A stretch of 64,000 nt of DNA from Bosea sp. 124 (GTDB lineage Bacteria; Pseudomonadota; Alphaproteobacteria; Rhizobiales; Beijerinckiaceae): NCBI RefSeq assembly GCF_003046175.1, contig NZ_PZZM01000001.1:186001-250000 (forward strand), read 5' to 3'. Within the stretch, counting starts at the first letter, position 1, and each line of letters begins with the position of its first letter. Shown here one piece after another: positions 53,553 to 62,493 of the stretch. Below the pieces are notes generated by a model. The model was not told the origin of the DNA and did no database searches. It saw nothing but the letters and a program-made list of their open reading frames with translations. Both the position numbers and the translations under genes were made by a program.

Positions 53553-55154
53553 ATGCTCGACCTCACGCGCCGCGCAGCAGCCCTGATGCTGGCAGCCGCG
53601 CTGCTGCTGTCCTGTGCCGCAGGAGCCCTGGCCCAGGGCGTGTTCCATCGCGGCAATGACGGCGATCCGGAGACGCTCGACCCCCACAGAACCTCGACGG
53701 TGGCGGAAGCGCATCTGCTGCGCGACCTCTTTGAGGGGCTGGTGATCCACAGCATGAAGGGGGAGGTCGTTCCCGGCGTCGCCGAGAGCTGGGCGACGAG
53801 CGAGGATGGCAGGACATGGCGCTTCGCCCTGCGCGCCAACGCCCGCTGGTCGAATGGCGATCCGGTGACGGCGGCGGATTTCGTGTTCTCGCTCAGGCGC
53901 ATGCTCGATCCGCAGACCGGCGCGAAATATGCCGCCCTGCTCTACCCGATCCTGAACGCCGAGAAGATCAACAAGGGCACTGAGGGCGCCAGGCTCGAGG
54001 ATCTCGGCGTCAGGGCGATCGACGCGCACAGCCTCGAGATCACGCTGGAGCGGCCGACGCCGTATTTCCTCGAACTGCTGACGCACCAGACCGGGCTGCC
54101 AGTGCATCGCGCCACGGTCGAGGCATTCGGGAAGGACTTCGTCAAACCGGAGCACTGGGTCTCGAACGGCGCCTATGTGCTGAAGGAATTCGTGCCGAAC
54201 TCGCATATCCGCCTCGACCGGAACAAGGCCTTCCACGACGCCGCGAATGTCAGGATCGACACGGTGATCTACTACCCGACCTCGGACCTCGCCGTGGCGG
54301 CGCGGCGTTTCCAGGCCGGGGAACTGCACCTGACCACCGACATCCCGGCCGACCAGATCAAGAGCCTGCGCGCGAAGCTCGGCGCGCAGGTCAGGGTCTC
54401 GCCCTATCTCGGCACCTATTTCCTCGTGCTCAACACGGCGAAGCGACCGTTCGACGACGCCCGGGTGCGCCGGGCGCTCTCGCTCGCGATCGACCGCGAG
54501 TTCATCGCCGAGACGATCTGGGCCGGCACGATGCTGCCGGCCTATGGCGTGATCCCGCCTCAGATCGGCAATTACGGCGAGCGCGCCGAGCTCGACTTCA
54601 AGATGGCTTCGCCGCTCGATCGGGAGGACGAGGCCAAGAAGCTGCTGGCTGCAGCCGGCTTCGGGCCCGGCCTGCCGCTGCGGCTGGAGCTGCGCTACAA
54701 CCGCAGCGACAACAACCGCCGCACCGTCGTCACCATCGCAGAGCAATGGAAGGCGATCGGCGTGGAGACGTCCCTGTTCGAGACGGACAACCCGAGCCAT
54801 TTCGCCCATCTGCGCGAAGGCGGAGATTTCGACGTCGCTCGTTATGGCTGGATCGGGGACTATTCCGATCCGCAGGATTTCCTCTTCCTGTTCCAGAGCG
54901 ACAATGCCGGCTTCAATTTCGGCAAATATGCCGATCCGCAGTTCGACATGCTGATGAAGCTCGCCGCTGCGGAAACGGACCTCGTCAAGCGCGCGGCCAT
55001 CCTGCGCGAAGCCGACAGCATCATCGCGCGCGACCAGCCCTGGATTCCGGTGCTGCATTATTCGACCAAGAATCTGGTCTCGCCAAAGCTTGCCGGCTTC
55101 GAGCCGAATCTGCGCGGGGCGATCCCGACGCGGTTCCTCAGCCTCAAACCATAG
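53553..55154 (+). CDS. Peptide ABC transporter substrate-binding protein (OppA-like)
   Basis: The 533-residue protein (family 5 solute-binding) has a signal peptide (ALMLAAALLLSCAAGALAQ), the N-terminal FHRGNDGDPETLDPHRT and the RRALSLAIDREFI pattern near 310. It starts at 53553 after GGGGAGG. No permease or ATPase gene is adjacent, so it is an orphan that must use a transporter elsewhere or serve another role, such as a MppA-like murein tripeptide binder. Confidence 0.93.
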   Translation: MLDLTRRAAALMLAAALLLSCAAGALAQGVFHRGNDGDPETLDPHRTSTVAEAHLLRDLFEGLVIHSMKGEVVPGVAESWATSEDGRTWRFALRANARWSNGDPVTAADFVFSLRRMLDPQTGAKYAALLYPILNAEKINKGTEGARLEDLGVRAIDAHSLEITLERPTPYFLELLTHQTGLPVHRATVEAFGKDFVKPEHWVSNGAYVLKEFVPNSHIRLDRNKAFHDAANVRIDTVIYYPTSDLAVAARRFQAGELHLTTDIPADQIKSLRAKLGAQVRVSPYLGTYFLVLNTAKRPFDDARVRRALSLAIDREFIAETIWAGTMLPAYGVIPPQIGNYGERAELDFKMASPLDREDEAKKLLAAAGFGPGLPLRLELRYNRSDNNRRTVVTIAEQWKAIGVETSLFETDNPSHFAHLREGGDFDVARYGWIGDYSDPQDFLFLFQSDNAGFNFGKYADPQFDMLMKLAAAETDLVKRAAILREADSIIARDQPWIPVLHYSTKNLVSPKLAGFEPNLRGAIPTRFLSLKP

Positions 55155-55259
55155 AAAACGCCGGGGCGCTCCGCGTCGTCGGCGGGCATTCGCCCTCGCG
55201 CCTGCGAGATGTCTCGGCTAGGAAGGGTACGCCCTCAACCTGCTGACGAGACCCGATCG

Positions 55260-56117
55260 ATGAGCCGCATTGTCTATGTGAATGGCGCCTACCTGCCGGA
55301 AGAGGACGCCAAGATCTCGATCTTCGACCGCGGCTTCATCTTCGGCGACGGCATCTACGAGGTCTCGGCGGTGATCGGCGGCAAGCTCGTCGATTGCGAG
55401 GCGCATCTGGCCCGGCTGGAGCGCTCCTGCGGCGAGATCCGGCTTGCCCTGCCCTGGTCGAAGGCCGAGCTGGTCGCGATCCATGAGGAGCTGATCAAGC
55501 GAAACAGCCTCGACGAGGGCGGGATCTATCTCCAGGTCTCGCGTGGTGCGTCGGATCGCGAATTCGCCTTCCCGAAGGATGTCGCCCCGACGCTGGTGAT
55601 GTTCACCCAGGCCCGCAATTTCGTGAATGTGCCGACGGCCAAGACCGGCATCAAGGTCGTCTCGACGCCCGATCTGCGCTGGGCGCGCCGTGACATCAAG
55701 AGCGTCAACCTGCTGGCCCCGGTCCTCGCCAAGCAGTTCGCGGCCGAAAGCGGCGCGCAGGAAGCCTGGCTCGTCGAGGACGGCGTCGTCACAGAGGGCG
55801 CATCCTCGACGGCCTGGATCGTCAAGGGCAAGACGCTGATCTCGCGGCCCTTGTCGAACAAGGTGCTGCCCGGCATCACCCGCAAGGCGGTGCTCGCCTT
55901 CATCGCCGAAACCGGCTTCGCCTTCGAGGAGCGCGAATTCACCTTGCAGGAGGCGCTGGACGCCGAGGAGGCCTTCATCACCTCCGCCACCAGCCTCGTC
56001 ATGCCGGTGACCACGATCGACGGCCACACCATCCACAACGGCGCGCCGGGGCCGACGGCGCTGCGCCTGCGCGAAATCTATATCGATTTTGCGCGCAAGG
56101 GCGGCGTTCTGGGCTGA
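55260..56117 (+). CDS. dat: D-amino-acid transaminase
   Basis: The 285-residue fold-type IV PLP enzyme begins MSRIVYVNGAYLPEEDAKISIFDRGF. The PLP lysine is K147 in RRDIKSVNLL, and the cofactor tail loop is VTEGASSTAW, later TSATSLVMPV. Residues and length match D-alanine aminotransferases rather than branched-chain ones. It makes D-amino acids such as D-glutamate for the wall, or degrades them. It is convergent with the guanine deaminase gene. Confidence 0.92.
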   Translation: MSRIVYVNGAYLPEEDAKISIFDRGFIFGDGIYEVSAVIGGKLVDCEAHLARLERSCGEIRLALPWSKAELVAIHEELIKRNSLDEGGIYLQVSRGASDREFAFPKDVAPTLVMFTQARNFVNVPTAKTGIKVVSTPDLRWARRDIKSVNLLAPVLAKQFAAESGAQEAWLVEDGVVTEGASSTAWIVKGKTLISRPLSNKVLPGITRKAVLAFIAETGFAFEEREFTLQEALDAEEAFITSATSLVMPVTTIDGHTIHNGAPGPTALRLREIYIDFARKGGVLG

Positions 56118-56125
56118 TGACACCA

Positions 56126-56158
56126 CGAGGAACCCCTCTCCTTACAGGAGAGAGTTCT
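56126..56158. repeat. Single arm of the palindromic repeat between dat and guaD
   Basis: GGAACCCCTCTCC-TTACA-GGAGAGAGTTC forms a hairpin between the two convergent genes; its core (CTCTCC TTACA GGAGAG) is also found at 61581-61597. The guanine deaminase stop codon (TTA on the plus strand, 56142-56144) lies inside this loop. It may also act as a terminator. Confidence 0.6.
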
Positions 56159-57464
56159 GCGTCGGCGTCACCCGCTCCCCCATCACATAGGTCGCGACGA
56201 CGTTGCGCTCGTCGCCCAGCGTGACCAGCACGAAGAGCTCTTCCGCCAGATCGCGCGCCGTCTCGAGCCGGTGCGCCATCGCGCGCTGGGCCGTGGGATC
56301 GAGCACGACAATATCGGCTTCGCGGCCGGGCTCCAGCGAGCCGATCAGGTGGTCGAGCTTCAGCGCCCTGGCATTGCCGCGCGTGATCGCATGCAGAGCG
56401 GCGAAGGCCGAGAGCGATTGCCCCTGCAACTGCAGCACCTTGTAGGCTTCCGACATCGTCCTCAGCATCGAATAGGAGGTGCCGCCACCGATATCGGTCG
56501 CGACCGCGACCGGCACCCCCTCGGCACGGGCTCGCGCCCAGTCGAACAGCCCGGAGCCGAGGAAGAGGTTCGAGGTCGGGCAGAAGACCGCGACCGTGTC
56601 ACTCTCCGCAAAGCGCCGCCATTCCCGGTCGGTCATGTGGATGCAGTGGCCAAGCAGGCTGCGGGGGCCAAGCAACCCATAACGCTGGTAGATGCCGGCA
56701 TAGTCGCCGGCCTCCGGGTAAAGCTCGTTGGCGAAGGCGATCTCGGCCCGGTTCTCGTTGATATGGGTCTGGACGTGACAGTCGGGATACTCGGCCGCGA
56801 GCCGCCCGGCAGCCTCCATCTGCTGCGGCGTCGAGGTCACGGCGAAGCGCGGGCTGATCGCGTAGAGCTGCCGTCCCTTGCCGTGCCAGCGCTCGATCAG
56901 CGCCTTTGAGTCAGCATAGCCGCTCGCCGCCGTGTCGGTCAGCGCGTCCGGCGCATTGCGGTCCATCATCACCTTGCCGGCGACCATGCGGGTGTTGCGG
57001 CGCTCCGATTCGCGAAACAGCGCCTCCGCCGACTGCGGATGCACGGAACAGTAGATCACCGCCGTCGTCGTGCCATGGCTGAGCAGTTCGTCGAGCAGGA
57101 AGGTCGCGAGCTTTTCCGGATGGCCCTGCTGCGCCAGCTTCTGCTCCTCGACGAAGGTGTAGCGGTTGAGCCAGTCCATCAGTTGCGCACCATAGGAGGC
57201 GATGACCTGGGTCTGCGGCATGTGCAGATGCGCGTCGATGAAGCCCGGCATGATCAGATGCGGGCGATGATCGACGACCTCGGCGTTCGCGGGCAGCGAC
57301 GACAGCAATGCGCCCGCCTCGCCTGCCGCGCGGACGATGCCGCCCTCGATCACGATCAGCCCGTCCGCGACATAGCGATGGGCGGCCTCGCCTGCGTCAT
57401 GCGGGTCGTCGACGAACCAGAGCAGGCGGCCGCGCAGAGCGCGAATGGCAGTCGTTTCGCTCAC
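56142..57464 (-). CDS. guaD: Guanine deaminase
   Basis: The 440-residue amidohydrolase has the metal motif PGFIDAHLHMPQ (H79, H81), the histidine of QTHINEN, LGHCIHM and the aspartate in VATDIGGGTSYS. It converts guanine to xanthine, feeding the xanthine dehydrogenase encoded divergently. The start is GTG at 57464 (SETTAIRALRG). The last residues and stop codon come from a repeat element. Confidence 0.94.
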   Translation of the reverse strand: MSETTAIRALRGRLLWFVDDPHDAGEAAHRYVADGLIVIEGGIVRAAGEAGALLSSLPANAEVVDHRPHLIMPGFIDAHLHMPQTQVIASYGAQLMDWLNRYTFVEEQKLAQQGHPEKLATFLLDELLSHGTTTAVIYCSVHPQSAEALFRESERRNTRMVAGKVMMDRNAPDALTDTAASGYADSKALIERWHGKGRQLYAISPRFAVTSTPQQMEAAGRLAAEYPDCHVQTHINENRAEIAFANELYPEAGDYAGIYQRYGLLGPRSLLGHCIHMTDREWRRFAESDTVAVFCPTSNLFLGSGLFDWARARAEGVPVAVATDIGGGTSYSMLRTMSEAYKVLQLQGQSLSAFAALHAITRGNARALKLDHLIGSLEPGREADIVVLDPTAQRAMAHRLETARDLAEELFVLVTLGDERNVVATYVMGERVTPTQNSLL

Positions 57465-57532
57465 GGGGCTTTGGACTCCGGCTCAATTTCACATCACATC
57501 TGCACCAAATCAAAGCTTCCGGCCAAGCGGCG

Positions 57533-57557
57533 ATCATGCCTAATCTGCGGGCATGAT
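57533..57557. promoter_or_regulatory. Palindrome in the guaD-xdhA divergent promoter
   Basis: ATCATGCC (57533-57540) is repeated inverted as GGCATGAT (57550-57557) with nine bases between, a perfect 8-9-8 palindrome. It lies in the 119-base region between the divergent guaD and xdhA starts, 27 bases before xdhA. It is a good candidate for the operator of a purine-responsive regulator, which is not in the window. Confidence 0.5.
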
Positions 57558-57583
57558 GTGTCTTCCCGGACGAGACGGCCCGG

Positions 57584-59071
57584 ATGCGTAACACACTGCG
57601 CTTCCTCCTCGGCGACGAGCGGGTCGAGATCGCTTCCTGCGATCCCACCCTGACGGTGCTCGATTGGCTGCGGCTCGACAGGCGCATGACGGGCAGCAAG
57701 GAAGGCTGCGCCGAGGGCGATTGCGGCGCCTGCACCGTCGTCGTCGGCCGGCTCGATCGCGGCCGCCTGCGCTACGAGGCGATCAATGCCTGCATCCGCT
57801 TCCTGCCGACGCTGGATGGCTGCCAGCTGCTGACGGTCGAGCATCTGAAGGGCGGGGACGGCGCGCTGCATCCGGTGCAGCAGGCGATGGTCGACTGCCA
57901 CGGCTCGCAATGCGGCTTCTGCACGCCCGGCTTCGTGATGTCGCTATTCGCGCTCTGGCTGAACGAGGACACGCCATCCGTGGCCCGAATCGAGGACGCG
58001 CTGGCGGGCAATCTCTGCCGCTGCACCGGCTATGAGCCCATCATCGCGGCAGCGCAGCAAATGTACCGCATCGGCAATCGGGATGGCTTGGCGAAAGGCC
58101 GCAAGGCGGTCGCGGTGGGGCTGCGGGACCTCGCCGACGAGGAGACCTTGACCCTCCACGCTCCGGGCGGCGTCTTCAGCGCGCCCGCGACGGTCGAGGC
58201 GCTCGTCGATCTGGTGAAGCTCCATCCGAAAGCAACGCTGGTGGCGGGCGCGACCGATGTCGGGCTCTGGGTGACGAAGGGCATGCAAAGGCTCGATCCG
58301 GTGCTCTATCTCGGCCGGATCGAGGCGCTGCGCGTCGTCGAAGACCTGGGTGACCATCTGCGCATCGGCGCGATGGCGACGCATGCGGAGGTGCGCCCGG
58401 CGCTGGCCGCGCTCTCGCCCCAACTCGACGAGCTGATGCGCCGCTTCGGCGGCGAGCAGGTCCGCAATGCCGGCACGATCGGCGGCAACATCGCCAATGG
58501 CTCGCCGATCGGCGACCTGCCGCCCGCCTTGATCGCGATGGGGGCGATGCTGGTGCTGCGCCGCGGCGCCGAGCGCCGGACGATCCCGCTGGAAGCCTTC
58601 TTTCTCGACTATCGCAAGCAGGATCGGCGCGAAGGCGAGTTCGTCGAGGCCGTGATCGTGCCGAAGCCGGCGCCGGACGCGCTGCTCCATGTCTCGAAGA
58701 TCTCGAAGCGCTTCGACGAGGACATCTCGGCCGTCTGCGGCGCCTTCCTGCTCAAGATCGGCAGCGACGGCCGGATCGCGGAGGCGCGCCTCGCCTATGG
58801 CGGCATGGCCGGCATTCCCAAGCGCGGCGCAGCCGCCGAGTCGGCGCTGATCGGCCAGAGCTGGGGCGACACCGCCGTTGCTGCCGCCATCGCCGCCCTC
58901 CCCGGCGATTTTTCACCGCTCAGCGACATGCGCGCCTCGGCCAGCTACCGTCTCAGCGTCGCCGGCAATCTGCTGCGGCGCTTCCTGATCGAAACGACCC
59001 AGCCACGGGTCGAGACCCGCATCGCCGGGCTGCTGGCCGGCGCCCTGACAGAGGCCACCGCCCATGGCTGA
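57584..59071 (+). CDS. xdhA: Xanthine dehydrogenase small subunit (FeS/FAD)
   Basis: The 495-residue protein has two [2Fe-2S] clusters, ligated by C42, C47, C50 and C70 and by C110, C113, C145 and C147 (GCAEGDCGAC, CHGSQCGFCTPG, NLCRCTGY), then a FAD domain (about 190-400) with GGNIANGSPIGD. It passes electrons from the molybdenum subunit. It overlaps xdhB by eight bases. Confidence 0.96.
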   Translation: MRNTLRFLLGDERVEIASCDPTLTVLDWLRLDRRMTGSKEGCAEGDCGACTVVVGRLDRGRLRYEAINACIRFLPTLDGCQLLTVEHLKGGDGALHPVQQAMVDCHGSQCGFCTPGFVMSLFALWLNEDTPSVARIEDALAGNLCRCTGYEPIIAAAQQMYRIGNRDGLAKGRKAVAVGLRDLADEETLTLHAPGGVFSAPATVEALVDLVKLHPKATLVAGATDVGLWVTKGMQRLDPVLYLGRIEALRVVEDLGDHLRIGAMATHAEVRPALAALSPQLDELMRRFGGEQVRNAGTIGGNIANGSPIGDLPPALIAMGAMLVLRRGAERRTIPLEAFFLDYRKQDRREGEFVEAVIVPKPAPDALLHVSKISKRFDEDISAVCGAFLLKIGSDGRIAEARLAYGGMAGIPKRGAAAESALIGQSWGDTAVAAAIAALPGDFSPLSDMRASASYRLSVAGNLLRRFLIETTQPRVETRIAGLLAGALTEATAHG

Positions 59072-61406
59072 TGCACGCAAACGGCTGGAGATCGAGCCTG
59101 CGGCGGGACAGGTCGGCTCGGCGCGCATCCATGATTCCGCCGCCCGGCACGTTGCAGGCGAGGCGGTCTATATCGACGATATCGCCGCCCCTGTCGGGCT
59201 TCTGCACGCCTATCTCGGCTTGAGCAGCATCGCCCATGGCAAGCTGATCTCACTCGATCTCGATGCGGTGCGCGCGGCGCCAGGCGTCATAGCCGTGCTT
59301 ACGGCTGCCGACATTCCGGGCGCCAACGACATCTCCTCGACGCATCGCCACGACGAGCCGGTCTTCGCGACGAACCTGGTCTTGCATCACGGCCAGCCGC
59401 TGTTCGCGGTGGTCGCCGAAACGCGCGAGGCGGCACGGCATGCGGCTACGCTCGCCAAGGCGGTCTATGACGAGGCCAAGCCGCTGCTTGACGTGGCCGC
59501 AGCGCGCGCCGCTGGCGGCACGCTCGTCACCGATCCGCTCAAGCTGGAGCGCGGCGATGTCGGCGCGGCCATGGCGGCCAGCCCGCGCCGGCTCAAAGGC
59601 AAGATGGAGATCGGGGGCCAAGACCATTTCTACCTCGAAAGCCAGATCGCACTCGCCATCCCCGGCGAGGACGAGGACATGCAGGTCTTCTCCTCGACGC
59701 AGCATCCGAGCGAAGTCCAGCACATGGTCGCCGCCGTGCTGGGCGTCGGCTCGCATGCGGTCACCGTCGAGGTCCGGCGCATGGGCGGCGGTTTCGGCGG
59801 CAAGGAGACGCAGTCCAATCTGTTCGCCTGCGTCGCGGCGCTGGCCGCCCGCAAGCTGAAGCGGCCGGTGAAGCTCAGGCCGGACCGCGACGACGACATG
59901 GTCATCACCGGCAAGCGCCATGATTTCGTCTGCGATTACGAGATCGGCTTCGACGACGAGGGCCGCATTCATGCGGTCGACGCCGTCTATGCGGCACGCT
60001 GCGGCTGGAATGCCGATCTGTCGGGCCCGGTGACCGACCGGGCACTGTTCCACATGGACAACTGCTATTTCTACCCGGCCGTGCGTGCCCGATCCGAACC
60101 CCTGCTCACCAACACCGTGTCCAACACGGCATTCCGGGGCTTTGGCGGGCCACAGGGCATGGTCGGGGCCGAGCGGTTTATCGAGGAGGTCGCTTTTGCA
60201 ACCGGGCTCGACCCGCTCGAAGTGCGCAAGCGCAACCTCTATGGCGGGCCTGGACGCGATGTCACGCCCTATCACCAGACCGTCGAGGACAATATCGCCG
60301 GCCACCTAATCGACCGGCTGGAGCAGGCTTGCGACTACCGCGCCCGTCAGGCGGCGATCCGGCAGGCGAATACAGCAAGCCCCATCGTCAAGCGCGGCAT
60401 CGCGCTGACCCCGGTCAAGTTCGGCATCTCCTTCACCGCGACCTGGTACAATCAGGCCGGCGCGCTGGTACATGTCTATACCGACGGCACGATCATGCTG
60501 AACCATGGCGGCACCGAGATGGGCCAGGGGCTCTACGTCAAGGTGGCGCAGGTGGTGGCGCAGGCCTTCGGCATCGGGCTCGACCAGATCAAGATCACCG
60601 CCACCACGACGGCCAAGGTCCCCAACACCTCGGCGACGGCTGCCTCCTCGGGCTCCGATCTCAACGGCATGGCCGCGCTCGACGCCTGCGAGACGATCAA
60701 GGCACGTCTCGTCGCCTTTGCGGCGGCGAAATGGAACGTGCTGCCGGCCGACATCGCCTTCCTGCCCGGCCGCGTGCGGATCGGTGCGCACGAGATCGGC
60801 TTTCCCGAGCTGATCGCAGCGGCCTATATGGGCCGCGTTCAGCTCTCGGCCACCGGCTTCTATGCGACGCCGAAAATCCACTGGGACCGCAAGGCGGGCC
60901 GCGGCCACCCGTTCTACTATTTCGCTTATGGCGCGGCCGCCGCCGAGGTCGCCATCGACACGCTGACCGGCGAATACAGGGTCGAGCGCGTCGACATCCT
61001 GCATGATTGCGGAACGTCGCTGAACCCGGCGATCGACAAGGGCCAGATCGAAGGCGGCTTCATTCAGGGCATGGGCTGGCTCACCACCGAGGAACTGGTC
61101 TGGGACGAGAAGGGGCGGCTGCGAACGCACGCCCCCTCGACCTACAAGATTCCCGTCGCCTCCGACCGGCCGCGTATCTTCAATGTCGCGCTGCTGGAGG
61201 ATGCGCCCAACCGGGAGCCGACGATCCACCGCTCCAAGGCGGTCGGCGAACCACCGCTGATGCTGGCGATCTGCGTGCTGCACGCTCTGTCGGATGCGGT
61301 GGCGAGCGTCGGCGGGCACAGGATCTGCCCCAGGCTCGACGCGCCGGCGACGCCCGAGCGGGTGCTGGCGGCGGTGGAGCGCGTCAGGGCGGAGGCAGGG
61401 CGATGA
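59064..61406 (+). CDS. xdhB: Xanthine dehydrogenase large subunit (molybdopterin)
   Basis: The 780-residue protein has the molybdopterin-binding pattern: GGQDHFYLESQIAL, RMGGGFGGKET, NTAFRGFGGPQG, HGGTEMGQGLYVKVAQV and the catalytic glutamate in KAVGEPPLML. It oxidises hypoxanthine and xanthine to urate. The gene directly follows xdhA; the following gap before xdhC contains a repeat element. Confidence 0.96.
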   Translation: MADARKRLEIEPAAGQVGSARIHDSAARHVAGEAVYIDDIAAPVGLLHAYLGLSSIAHGKLISLDLDAVRAAPGVIAVLTAADIPGANDISSTHRHDEPVFATNLVLHHGQPLFAVVAETREAARHAATLAKAVYDEAKPLLDVAAARAAGGTLVTDPLKLERGDVGAAMAASPRRLKGKMEIGGQDHFYLESQIALAIPGEDEDMQVFSSTQHPSEVQHMVAAVLGVGSHAVTVEVRRMGGGFGGKETQSNLFACVAALAARKLKRPVKLRPDRDDDMVITGKRHDFVCDYEIGFDDEGRIHAVDAVYAARCGWNADLSGPVTDRALFHMDNCYFYPAVRARSEPLLTNTVSNTAFRGFGGPQGMVGAERFIEEVAFATGLDPLEVRKRNLYGGPGRDVTPYHQTVEDNIAGHLIDRLEQACDYRARQAAIRQANTASPIVKRGIALTPVKFGISFTATWYNQAGALVHVYTDGTIMLNHGGTEMGQGLYVKVAQVVAQAFGIGLDQIKITATTTAKVPNTSATAASSGSDLNGMAALDACETIKARLVAFAAAKWNVLPADIAFLPGRVRIGAHEIGFPELIAAAYMGRVQLSATGFYATPKIHWDRKAGRGHPFYYFAYGAAAAEVAIDTLTGEYRVERVDILHDCGTSLNPAIDKGQIEGGFIQGMGWLTTEELVWDEKGRLRTHAPSTYKIPVASDRPRIFNVALLEDAPNREPTIHRSKAVGEPPLMLAICVLHALSDAVASVGGHRICPRLDAPATPERVLAAVERVRAEAGR

Positions 61407-61444
61407 ACACCCGATGCCTTACCTCACCTACTGCGCGAACCCAC

Positions 61445-61609
61445 CGCGGGGAACCCTCTCCCGCAGGGAGAGGGCAGGGTGAGGGGTCGACCGTTGGACG
61501 TCTGAGCCACAACCTCACAACCGTTTCGCCGCAAGGTTTTCGCCTCGCTGGTCCAGGGGCCGACACCTCACCCCTGCCCCTCTCCTTACAGGAGAGGGGT
61601 TCCCCCCGC
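61445..61609. repeat. Inverted repeat element between xdhB and xdhC
   Basis: Arms at about 61445-61489 and 61561-61609 are inverted, imperfect copies of each other, about 70 bases apart. Each arm itself forms a hairpin: CCCTCTCC-CGCA-GGGAGAGGG on the left and CCCCTCTCC-TTACA-GGAGAGGGG on the right. The right core is shared with the element after dat. Confidence 0.75.
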
Positions 61610-61638
61610 GCTTTCGTTACGGTTGGGAGGGGGAAACG

Positions 61639-62493
61639 ATGACGCTGTCGCCCTTCCTTGCCCGCCACCTCCGCGACGGCGCCATCCTCGTCACCCTCAC
61701 CCGTGCGCAAGGCTCGACCCCGCGCGAAGCCGGCGCGGCGATGGCCGTGACCGCGACGGAGGCCGCCGGCACCATCGGCGGCGGGCAGCTCGAGTTCCAT
61801 TGCATCGACATCGCCCAGCTAATGCTCCGCGAGAGCACATTGGAGCGCGAGCTGGACATCCCGCTCGGCCCGCAGATGGGCCAGTGCTGCGGCGGGCGGG
61901 TGCAGATTTCGCTCCGCCGCGCCACCGCGGCCGATCTCGCCATGGTCGCGGCCCGCGAGAAGGCCGAAGCTTCCGCCCGGCCGGCCATCGTCATGCTCGG
62001 TGCCGGCCATACCGGGCGGGCGCTCGCCCGGACGCTGGCCCCCCTGCCCTTCGCGACGATCCTGATCGACGATCGCGATGGCGTGATGGACGGACTTCCG
62101 GCCGAGATCACCTGCATCCGCATGGCAGACCCCGTCACCGCCGTCGATGCAGCCAGAGCCGGTTCCGCCTTCGTGATCCTGACCCACAGTCACGCCCTGG
62201 ACTACCGGCTCGCCGAGGCGGTTCTGGCGCGCGGCGACGCAGCCTATGTCGGCATGATCGGCTCGGCGACGAAGCGCGCCCGCTTCGAATCCGGCTTTCT
62301 GCGCGCCGGCGGCAGGCGGGACGCGCTCGCGCGCCTCATCTGTCCGATCGGCGGCAGCGATGTGGACGACAAGCGTCCGGAGGTGATCGCGGCCTTGACG
62401 GTGGCCGAGCTGGTGCGGAGTTTGCTTAGCGGATCAAAGGCTTCCGGGGGAGCCGAAGCGGAGGAAAGAGCCGGCCATGAAGCAACCGCCTGA
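61639..62493 (+). CDS. xdhC: Xanthine dehydrogenase accessory protein XdhC
   Basis: The 284-residue protein has XdhC N-terminal motifs (LVTLTRAQGSTPREAGAAM, GTIGGGQLEF, GPQMGQCCGGRV) and a C-terminal Rossmann domain (VMLGAGHTGRALA, YVGMIGSATKRARF). It binds molybdopterin and sulfurates it before insertion into XdhB. It overlaps the following ABC gene by 17 bases. Confidence 0.95.
   Translation: MTLSPFLARHLRDGAILVTLTRAQGSTPREAGAAMAVTATEAAGTIGGGQLEFHCIDIAQLMLRESTLERELDIPLGPQMGQCCGGRVQISLRRATAADLAMVAAREKAEASARPAIVMLGAGHTGRALARTLAPLPFATILIDDRDGVMDGLPAEITCIRMADPVTAVDAARAGSAFVILTHSHALDYRLAEAVLARGDAAYVGMIGSATKRARFESGFLRAGGRRDALARLICPIGGSDVDDKRPEVIAALTVAELVRSLLSGSKASGGAEAEERAGHEATA

Noticed and set aside
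51036..55058. A 1340-codon open frame on the minus strand across maeB and the peptide-binding gene
   Set aside because: It is antisense to two clearly recognisable genes; its translation is rich in Arg, Asp, His and Gly with no domain, as expected for the mirror frame of high-GC coding DNA.
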